64,000 nt of DNA, taken from Kibdelosporangium sp. MJ126-NF4. Lineage in GTDB: Bacteria; Actinomycetota; Actinomycetes; Mycobacteriales; Pseudonocardiaceae. The stretch lies in the NCBI RefSeq assembly GCF_000826545.1, contig NZ_CDME01000002.1:124001-188000 (forward strand). Direction: 5' to 3'. Made by a program: the position numbers and the translations under genes. Positions 47,651-56,200 of this stretch are shown here, piece by piece; positions within the stretch are counted from its first letter, which is position 1; each line of letters begins with the position of its first letter. Below the pieces are notes generated by a model. The model worked only from the letters and a program-made list of their open reading frames with translations. It ran no database searches and was not told the origin of the DNA.

Positions 47651-48190
47651 TTAATTGCCGCGTGTGGGCGTGTCTGTCGGAAAACCGTGGCTGCACGCTT
47701 CGCTGCGGAATTCATCGCCATGGTTGGCACGCGCCCGGGTGTCGGCCAGCCGCTCGCACATGGCTCCGAACTCCGCCAGTTCGTCGGGCTCGAGTACAGC
47801 GACGAAGTGGCGCATGACGAGTGCGAGATGCGAGCCTTTGACGTCGTCGACCCGGCTGATGCCCTCCTCGGTCAGCTCGACCGTCACGCCGCGGCGGTCT
47901 CCGTCGTGGCGCTGACGCGCGACCAGCCCGGCGCGCTCGAGCCGGTCGATGACCCTGGTCACTCCCGACCGGGACAGCAGAGCCGCCTCCGCGAGCTTGG
48001 TCATCCGTATCCGGTGATCACGAGCCCCGGCCAGTTCGAGTATCACGACGCAACTGGCGAGTGACAGTTTCTCCCCGGCGCGCATCTCGACTTCCAGATG
48101 GCGAGTGACCTGGGCGTGTGCCCGCAGGAAGGACCGCCACGTGCCGACCTCGGTCTCCGTCGGCAGCCGAGACGTACTCAGGTCTGGCAT
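47651..48190 (-). CDS. MarR-family regulator
   Basis: A 179-residue MarR protein. The winged HTH covers residues ~55-115 (RMTKLAEAALLSRSGVTRVIDRLERAGLV, then RHDGDRRGVTVELTEEG). Flanking helices provide the dimer interface. The ATG at 48190 has only a weak ribosome site. A second MarR gene follows upstream on the same strand. Ligand and targets are unknown. Confidence 0.9.
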   Translation of the reverse strand: MPDLSTSRLPTETEVGTWRSFLRAHAQVTRHLEVEMRAGEKLSLASCVVILELAGARDHRIRMTKLAEAALLSRSGVTRVIDRLERAGLVARQRHDGDRRGVTVELTEEGISRVDDVKGSHLALVMRHFVAVLEPDELAEFGAMCERLADTRARANHGDEFRSEACSHGFPTDTPTRGN

Positions 48191-48306
48191 TCGTCCGATG
48201 ATACCCGTTCATGACAGTGTGTTGCCCCCGTCGTTGGTCGGCATCCCTTGCGGACAGCAAACGTTGCTGCGTGCACGGGATCCATAAGGGACGGTTGACC
48301 GGACGG

Positions 48307-48798
48307 TCACAGCCAGACGGCTTCCTGGTCCAGCCCGGTCAGCTCGCCACCGGCGGCCGCGAAGGCGGACAGGGCACGGACCAGGCCGCGCCGGGACGTC
48401 GGCGACATCTGTCCGACGATGTCGGTGATCTGCGCACGTCGCCGCCGGATCACGTTCCGCACGACGGTCCGGCCGTTGCGGGACAGGCTCACGACCAGTT
48501 CACGGCGGGACTGAGGGTTCTGCTCACGCTCGACCAGACCGGCGGTCACCAGCCGGTCGACTGTCCGTGTCGCGGTGGACGGATTGACGCCAAGCGTCTC
48601 GGCGATCGACGTGAGCTTCTGCGGCCCGGAGGTGTCCAGCACCAGCAGGAGACGGAACTGCGGCACGGTGATGGTGTCGTCGACGGAGGCGATCGACCGT
48701 GCGGACACCGCCATCAGGACCCGTGACGCGGTCAGTACCGCGTCCGTGACGGCGTCGATGTCATCGAGGGCGTCGACATTCGTCACAGGGCGGGTCAT
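48307..48798 (-). CDS. MarR-family regulator
   Basis: A 163-residue MarR protein with HTH LTSIAETLGVNPSTATRTVDRLVTAGLVER and wing NPQSRRELVVSLSRNG. The start is the ATG at 48798; the frame open further upstream is not protein-like. It is divergent from the enolase gene and may regulate it. It is not a close copy of the neighbouring MarR protein. Confidence 0.88.
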   Translation of the reverse strand: MTRPVTNVDALDDIDAVTDAVLTASRVLMAVSARSIASVDDTITVPQFRLLLVLDTSGPQKLTSIAETLGVNPSTATRTVDRLVTAGLVEREQNPQSRRELVVSLSRNGRTVVRNVIRRRRAQITDIVGQMSPTSRRGLVRALSAFAAAGGELTGLDQEAVWL

Positions 48799-48892
48799 GT
48801 TCCAGTTGTACCTCACGCGGACGTGGCGGCCGCAGCGAGCGCTCGGTGGGCGTCGCGGGTTCCGATCGGTCCGAACCGCTCCGTCATCCTGA

Positions 48893-50260
<1,368 letters not shown>

Positions 50261-50280
50261 CACCTGTCGGCGCGGTGGCT

Positions 50281-50310
50281 CGGACCGGCAGGCAAGGCCT
50301 TGCCGGTCCG
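50281..50310. terminator. bidirectional hairpin terminator
   Basis: Perfect 10-bp arms CGGACCGGCA (50281-50290) and TGCCGGTCCG (50301-50310) with a 10-nt loop lie between the convergent enolase gene and the aminotransferase-like gene. Confidence 0.7.
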
Positions 50311-50347
50311 GACAACTTATGTGCGGACGGCGTCTACGTCACCTGGC

Positions 50348-51496
50348 TCAGCGCGCTGTCGACATGATCGGTGGTCGGCGCTCCGCGAACTGTCGCCAGG
50401 CAACTGCGAGGCGGCGCACACCCTCCTCGAACGCGTCAGGCTTCCGCGCGTACACGATCCCGAAGTCGCCCGGCAACGACTGTGGTGACACGGTGGATCT
50501 GGGGACGACGGCAACGCCGTGATCGGCGACGGCGTCGGTGATGAAGTCCGCGGTGGGTGGTCGTAGCCATAGACACACACCGCCCGCGGGTTGGCGCCAC
50601 GAGAACTCGGGCAGTCGCGCCGACAGGATGGCTGACGCGTGTGTCAGGCACTGGCGGAGCCACGCGATGCGTTCCAGGCGGATCTCCTCCTCGACTGCCA
50701 GCAGTTGGCAGGCAAGGAGTTGCTCGAAGAGCGAGGCCGCGGTGCCGACCACGGCACTGGTGAGGTCATTGATCAATGCCGGTGTGGCGCGGATCCAGGA
50801 CACGTTCATCCCGCCCCAGTGCAGAGTCGCCAGCGAGCCGATGGTGATCATGTTCGACGCGTCGGCATACGCGGCGAGTGGTGGCGGTGGTGTGTCGAAG
50901 GCCAGCGGCGCGTTGCTCACGTCGTCGATGACGAGTGCTTCCCGGTCGGCGATCGCCCATGCCAGGCGGCTGCGGAACTCGTGGTTCAGTATCTGGCCGC
51001 GCAGGCCCAGAGTGGGCATCACGTGGACAAGCCGGACCCGTCGGCGTTCGAGCAGTCGCGTCAGCTGGTCGTGGCCGTCGGTGACCGGTCTGGCCGCGGT
51101 CAGCGTCATCTGGGACGCCCGCAGGGCTCCAAGGACCTGTGGACTGGTCGGATCCTCGACGACTACGCGGTCTCTGGAGCGAGCTACGCGTCCTGCCAGC
51201 AGTGCGACGGTGTGGCCCGGCCCGGCTGTGATCATGACCTGACCCGCGGTGGTGCTCAGTCCCTGGCTGGTGAGGTGAGCCGCGACGGCCTCGCGGAGCT
51301 CCGGCAGACCGGCCGGAGGGGCGCCCGCTGTGTCGAACGCGTCGCCGAACGCGTCCTGACGTCTCTTCTGCGTCGCGAGTCGGCGAACAAGGCCGTGCGC
51401 GGGCAGTCCGAGAGTGGCCAGGTCGATGACGTCGGCCTTGTCCGCCACAGGGATGGTCACCGCAGAGAGGCGTCGGGGCACCGAGATCCGTTCCAT
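50348..51496 (-). CDS. fold-type-I aminotransferase homologue lacking catalytic Lys
   Basis: A 382-residue protein with the overall pattern of class I/II aminotransferases or MocR effector domains: PAGLPELREAVAAHL near the start, ITAGPGHTVALL, VVVEDPTSPQVL and QPAGGVCLWLRPP. The place of the PLP-binding Lys (usual GSFSK) reads GSLAT, so Lys is Thr224, and the phosphate-binding Arg seven residues later is Asn231. The NPTG and DDxY motifs are also altered (MPTLGLRG, DDVSNAP). It is therefore probably not a PLP transaminase but a binding or regulatory protein. The ATG at 51496 lies inside the right part of a 32-bp palindrome. An iron box lies upstream, so it is likely co-regulated with the siderophore operon. 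Confidence 0.8.
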   Translation of the reverse strand: MERISVPRRLSAVTIPVADKADVIDLATLGLPAHGLVRRLATQKRRQDAFGDAFDTAGAPPAGLPELREAVAAHLTSQGLSTTAGQVMITAGPGHTVALLAGRVARSRDRVVVEDPTSPQVLGALRASQMTLTAARPVTDGHDQLTRLLERRRVRLVHVMPTLGLRGQILNHEFRSRLAWAIADREALVIDDVSNAPLAFDTPPPPLAAYADASNMITIGSLATLHWGGMNVSWIRATPALINDLTSAVVGTAASLFEQLLACQLLAVEEEIRLERIAWLRQCLTHASAILSARLPEFSWRQPAGGVCLWLRPPTADFITDAVADHGVAVVPRSTVSPQSLPGDFGIVYARKPDAFEEGVRRLAVAWRQFAERRPPIMSTAR

Positions 51497-51524
51497 TACT
51501 TCTACATGACTGTAGAAGTAATGG
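51493..51524. promoter_or_regulatory. 32-bp perfect palindrome, BlaI/CopY-like operator
   Basis: Perfect 14-bp arms CCATTACTTCTACA (51493-51506) and TGTAGAAGTAATGG (51511-51524) are separated by TGAC. The core TACA-N4-TGTA uses the TACA/TGTA half sites of BlaI/MecI/CopY operators, though those usually have a 2-nt spacer. The palindrome covers the start codon of the pseudo-aminotransferase. In RNA it would form a 14-bp stem hiding the AUG and the AGAAG ribosome site. A related copy lies at 53015-53038. The BlaI gene is 116 bp away. Confidence 0.8.
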
Positions 51525-51609
51525 TCCTGGAAGTCGAGTCGGCGCGCAAGCGAGCCGAAGTTCGCTCCGATGGCGTCCGAATTGCTCCGGATGCCCCTTG
51601 TCGAAGAGG

Positions 51610-51628
51610 TAAGGCTAGGCTAGCCTCT
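51610..51628. promoter_or_regulatory. iron box (DmdR/IdeR-type) upstream of the pseudo-aminotransferase
   Basis: The 19-mer TAAGGCTAGGCTAGCCTCT matches the actinobacterial iron-box consensus TTAGGTTAGGCTAACCTAA, recalled from memory, at 14 of 19 positions. It lies about 115 bp upstream of the pseudo-aminotransferase start and just after the BlaI stop. Longer GAAGAGG/CCTCTTC arms (51603-51609, 51624-51630) surround it. Confidence 0.65.
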
Positions 51629-51639
51629 TCGGATTGTGC

Positions 51640-52023
51640 TTAGTCGGTGTGCTTGTTCAGCAGGTCGCGCAGGAGTTGCTCGTCTTGTTCGTTGAGCGAG
51701 CTGACGAAGCGGGTGAGGACTGAGGCGTGATCGGCTTCTGCTTCCAGGATTCGGCCCATGCGCCAGGCGACGAGTGCGGTCTGGTCGCCGGTCGAGCGGT
51801 AACGATAGGCGCGGCCGGATCGTTCGCGAGTGACGACCTCTTTCTCGTACAGGCGCGTGAGCGTCGTGACGACCGCGCTGTAGGACAGGCCCGGCGGGAG
51901 CAGGTCGAGGACCTCGCCCGGGGTGAGCGCTTCGGCCGAGTCGCCGAGGACGTCGAGGATCGCCGCGGCCAGGCCACCCGGCTTGCGTCGCGGCTTCCGA
52001 TCCGCCGGGTCGCTTGGTGCCAT
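51640..52023 (-). CDS. BlaI/MecI/CopY-family repressor
   Basis: A 127-residue protein. The winged HTH (residues ~18-80: LAAAILDVLGDSAEALTPGEVLDLL, then LSYSAVVTTLTRLYEKEVVTRERSGRAYRY marks its limits) matches BlaI-type repressors, and a short helical C-terminus serves as dimer domain (ILEAEADHASVLTRFV). It is divergent from an M56 metalloprotease gene, with only 31 bp between start codons. In known systems a BlaR1-type M56 protein leads to BlaI inactivation. No TACA-N4-TGTA palindrome is seen in its own promoter, but two lie nearby, before the pseudo-aminotransferase and the NRPS operon. The signal is unknown. Confidence 0.9.
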   Translation of the reverse strand: MAPSDPADRKPRRKPGGLAAAILDVLGDSAEALTPGEVLDLLPPGLSYSAVVTTLTRLYEKEVVTRERSGRAYRYRSTGDQTALVAWRMGRILEAEADHASVLTRFVSSLNEQDEQLLRDLLNKHTD

Positions 52024-52054
52024 GATCGGATCTTACCGACTGTGACTGATCCCG

Positions 52055-52987
52055 ATGGGGGTTCGGGTGTTTGACCACTTTGTCGTCTCCGTTGTCGCCG
52101 CTCCGCTGATTGTCCTGCTGGCGATGTGGCTGCTGGCCGACCGGGTCCGCCCGGACCTGGCGGCACGCGCGTTCGCGTGGTCGGCGATCGTCGCCGCGGT
52201 GTCCAGTGCCCTGAACCTGCTGTCCTTCGCGCTCAAGGCATTGGCCGAGATCCCGGCCGTCGCCGGTGTCGGCGAGTGGTCGTACCAGGTCGTCCTCGAC
52301 GACACGGCGCACGTGCCGTGGGTCTCGTGGGTCTCGTTCGCGTGGACCGTGTACATCGTGGTCGCGGTGATCTGGCAGACACGACGGCATTCCCGAGCGA
52401 TGCGCAGTGCCTATCGAGAGGCGGCCGGGCTCGACGCGGACGACGACGTCGTGATCATTCCTGATCGGCGGGTCGACGCGTTCGCCCTGCCGGGCGATCC
52501 CGGCAGGATCGTGGTCACGCGCGGGATGCGGGACGCGCTGGACGAGGTCCAATATCGCGCTGTCATCGCGCACGAGCGGGCGCACCTGGCGCACAACCAT
52601 CAGCGACTGGTGTGGCTGGCCAGGTTGGCGGCGGTGATTCACCCCGCGCTGATCCTGGTCGCGCGGAAGGTGGAGTTCCTGGTCGAGCGAGCCGCCGACG
52701 AAAGCGCGGCCCGGGAGCTGGGGGACCGAGGGGGCGTTGCCCGCGCGATCGGGCTGGCCGCGTTGGCCGCCTCGGCGCGACCGGCCGCGGTCAGTCGGCC
52801 GGGACCGTTGACCGCCGTGAGTGCCGCGCCGGGTGTCGTGCCGGGACGGGTGAAGGCCTTGTTGCGCCCCGGGCAGGTGCGTCGCTGGCAGATCCTCGTC
52901 CCTGCCGCACTCGCGTTGGGGACACTGATCTGGACGGGCGAGTGCATCTACGACCTGTTCGAACTCCTGGCGTTGGCAAGCTACTGA
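52055..52987 (+). CDS. M56 (BlaR1/MecR1-like) membrane metalloprotease
   Basis: About 310 residues. Two or three membrane segments lie in the first ~115 residues, a zinc-protease domain has HERAH (His173, Glu174, His177) with a downstream acidic ligand in VERAADE (Glu211 region), and one more hydrophobic segment is near the C-terminus. There is no extracellular penicillin-binding sensor domain, unlike true BlaR1, so the signal must differ. The ATG at 52055 is likely; GTG at 52070 is possible. It is divergent from the BlaI gene and is followed by the siderophore operon on the same strand. Confidence 0.88.
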   Translation: MGVRVFDHFVVSVVAAPLIVLLAMWLLADRVRPDLAARAFAWSAIVAAVSSALNLLSFALKALAEIPAVAGVGEWSYQVVLDDTAHVPWVSWVSFAWTVYIVVAVIWQTRRHSRAMRSAYREAAGLDADDDVVIIPDRRVDAFALPGDPGRIVVTRGMRDALDEVQYRAVIAHERAHLAHNHQRLVWLARLAAVIHPALILVARKVEFLVERAADESAARELGDRGGVARAIGLAALAASARPAAVSRPGPLTAVSAAPGVVPGRVKALLRPGQVRRWQILVPAALALGTLIWTGECIYDLFELLALASY

Positions 52988-53014
52988 TTGGGCCGTTCGG
53001 GCGGCGTGACCTTC

Positions 53015-53038
53015 ATCCTCTACACATTTGTAGAAGAT
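53015..53038. promoter_or_regulatory. BlaI/CopY-like palindrome before the siderophore operon
   Basis: Arms ATCCTCTACA (53015-53024) and TGTAGAAGAT (53029-53038) pair with one mismatch around CATT. The core TACA-N4-TGTA is the same as in the 51493 palindrome, including the TTCTACA/TGTAGAA half site on one side. It abuts an iron box and lies about 240 bp before the NRPS start. Confidence 0.7.
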
Positions 53039-53055
53039 AGGCTAGGCTAACCTCT
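53037..53055. promoter_or_regulatory. iron box (DmdR/IdeR-type) before the siderophore operon
   Basis: ATAGGCTAGGCTAACCTCT matches the iron-box consensus recalled from memory at 15 of 19 positions, including the TAGGCTAACCT core. It directly adjoins the TACA-N4-TGTA palindrome, so two repressors could act on one promoter. This is the expected site for iron repression of a siderophore operon. Confidence 0.75.
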
Positions 53056-53218
53056 GACGGATGGCAGCTGGGTGATCCGTCGGCGCGATCGCACTGTGTC
53101 CTGAGTGGATGGAGCGCGGCCGCGTTCGCCAAGTCCTCAATGGAGTGATGTTCGCCGGTCCCGCGTGCGGGATCGGCTGATCAGCCCTGCCCGAAACAGT
53201 ACGGAGGCGTCAGGCGCG

Positions 53219-53266
53219 ATGTCCGCGAACCCCTTTGACATGGTCACCCGGATGGAACAGGGCTGA
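53219..53266 (+). CDS. 16-codon upstream ORF, possible mbtH remnant
   Basis: A short frame encodes MSANPFDMVTRMEQG and stops 10 nt before the NRPS start. The first seven residues (MSANPFD) equal a common start of MbtH-like proteins, the usual partners of NRPS adenylation domains. A GGAGG lies 11 nt upstream. The rest does not resemble MbtH. It may be a deletion remnant, a leader peptide or chance. Confidence 0.3.
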   Translation: MSANPFDMVTRMEQG

Positions 53267-53275
53267 CGAACACCG

Positions 53276-56200
53276 ATGACCACGGCTTTGGACCCGCTGC
53301 TGACAGCGGCAGCGCTGGCCCGTCGCGCGACGCCTCCGTTCATTGTGTACGAGCGGGATCGACAGTGGGCATTCGCGAGTGGCGCACGGGCCGAACTGCG
53401 GATGAACCGCCACGGGATCACTCTCAGCACGGCGTCCGCGGAACGACGGGTACCTGTCGGTGACGACCCGCTGCAGCAGGTCTCCCGGCTGTTACAGGAC
53501 TTGCCGATGCCTGCCTGGCGCGCCTACGGCTGGGCGGGATTCGAGTTGTCCATGCTCCTGCAGGGAATGGCGGACAGGCTCGGCGACGAAACCCTGATGC
53601 ACCTGGTGATCCCGCAGCACGAGGTGATCATCGGCCCGTGCGGTGTCGAGCTGTCCGGGTTGGCGGACCTGGACGATCTGGAGATCGGGAGCTGGGCGCG
53701 ACCGGCGACCGAGTTGGAGATCGCGCTGGACCGCGACGAGTCCTACCTGACCGGCGTCGCCCACCTGGTCGGCGAGATCCAGGCAGGTCGGCTCCAGAAA
53801 GCGATTCTCTCGAGGGTCGTGCCGGTGCCCGGGGAACTGGACTTGGCGGCCACCTATGTCGCCGGGCGCCGGGGCAACACCCCCGCGCGGTCGTTCCTGC
53901 TCGACCTCGGTGGTCTGCGGGCAACCGGTTTCAGCCCGGAGACCGTGGTCGAGGTGGCGGCGGACGGCTGGGTGTCGACGCAGCCGCTGGCCGGGACCCG
54001 GGAACTGACCGGCGACCCGGTGGCGGATCTCGCCAGGCGAGTGGAGCTGCTCGGCGATCCCAAGGAAATCTTCGAACACGCGATCTCGGTCCGTCTCGCG
54101 CAGGACGAACTGCTGGGCATCTGCTGTCCCGACTCGGTGCGGGTGGACGAGTTCATGACGGTGCGCGAACGCGGAAGCGTGCAGCACCTGGCATCCCGAG
54201 CCAGCGGCAGGCTCGCCGTGGCAAACAACGCCTGGCACGCCTTCGCCGCGTTGTTCCCGGCGATCACGGCATCCGGGGTGCCGAAACGGGCCGCGATCGA
54301 GGCGATCTCCCGACTGGAACAGCGTCGGGGGCTCTACAGCGGCGCGGTGCTGGCGTTGGACTCCGACGGCGCGCTGGACGCGGCTTTGGTGCTGCGGACG
54401 GTGTTCAACCAGGACGGACGGACGTGGCTGCGGGCCGGTGCCGGTGTTGTCGCGATGTCCACACCAGAACGTGAGTGGGTCGAGACGTGCGAGAAGCTGC
54501 GGAGCATCTCGCGCTTCCTCGTCCCACGGGACCAAGGAGGGCTGAACGTGAGTGACCAGCCGGACCTCACTGCGGCCGGGCTGCGCCGGACCGCGGCCGA
54601 GCTGACCGAAGAGGACGTCGACTCGATCGACCCGGACACCAACCTGTTCGCGCTGGGGCTGGAGTCGATCGCGCTGATGAACCTGGTCAGCACGTGGCGC
54701 CGGGCTGGGATCGAGGTGAACTTCGCCGAGTTGGCGGAGAACCCGACGCTCGGCGCGTGGGAGAAGCTGCTGGCCGAACGCCGCCCGGTCAGCCCCGCCG
54801 CGGAGGTCCCCGAAGACGAGACCGCGGCAGGCGGGGACGAATTCCCCTTGGCGGTACTGCAACACGCCTACTGGATTGGCCGTAGTACGGGACAGCGACT
54901 GGGCGGCGTCGCGGCGCACCTGTACACCGAGTTCGACGGGTCCGATGTGGACCAGGACAGACTGCGGCAGGCGTTGGAGCGCTTGGTCGAACGGCACGAC
55001 ATGCTTCGTGTCGTCATCACCGACAACGGCAGGCAACGCGTCGCGGAGACGTCCGGCTGGCGCGGCCTGACCGTGCACGACCTGCGGGAAGCCCCTGCGG
55101 CGGAAGGCGAGCGGCGGCTTGCGGAGATCCGGGACGTCAACTCCCACCAGATGCTCGACATCGAGAACGGCGAGGTGTTCGCCACCGCCCTCAGCCTGCT
55201 GCCGGATGGCCGCAGCCGGTTGCACGTCGACGTCGACATGGTGGCCGCCGACGCGGTCAGCTACCGGATCATGCTGGCCGACCTGGCCACCTTCTACGCG
55301 ACGCCGGACGCCGACCTGCCCAGGCCGCGCTACAGCTACCGGCAGTACCGCGAAGCGCATCCGCAGTCTCGGCGTGAAGCCGCCGCGAAGGCACAGGAAT
55401 GGTGGCAGCACAGACTGTCCACACTGCCCGGCGCGCCGGACCTGCCCCGCGCCATTCAGAACGGCGACCGTCCGCCGCGAGTCGCGCGCCGCGCGATCCA
55501 CCTCTCCGCGGCTGAGCGCGACGCGCTCGCCGAGGCCGCTCGCACGCATGGTCTGACCACCGCGATGGCCGTCGCGACCGCGTTCGCCGAGACGATCGGC
55601 GCGTGGAGCTCCGAATCCCGGTTCCTGCTCAACGTTCCGCTGTTCGACCGCGAACCGCTGCACGAGGACGTCGGCCGGATCGTCGGCGACTTCACCAGTT
55701 CGGTCCTGCTGGAGATCGACCTGTCGCAGCCCGCGGTGTTCGCCGACCGCGTCCGCCGGGTGCAGAGCCGGATGCACAGCGACACCGCGCACGCCGAGTA
55801 CTCCGGTGTCGAGGTGCTGCGGGATCTGACTCGAGCACGGGGCGAGCAGGTACTGGCCCCCGTCGTGTTCACCAGCGCGCTCAACCTGGGTGAACTGTTC
55901 GCCCCGTCGGTCCAGGACAAGTTCGGCACACCGGCGTGGATCATCTCGCAAGGCCCGCAGGTGCTGCTGGACGCACAGGTGACCGAGCTCGGCGGTGGTC
56001 TCCTGGTGAACTGGGACTCTCGGGACGACGAGTTCGCCGACGGTGTCGTGGACGCGATGTTCGACGCGTTCGCCGCGCTGATCAAACGGCTGGCCGCCGA
56101 TCCCGAAGCGTGGATCGCCCCCGTGCCCGAGCTTGCGCTCGCCACGCAACGAGAACGTCGTGAGGAGATCAACACGACCGACGCTCCGCGCAGCCATCAG

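Noticed and set aside
52021..52057. BlaI self-operator in the BlaI/M56 spacer
   Set aside because: The 31-bp spacer contains no TACA/TGTA palindrome; only imperfect GATC-type symmetry is present.
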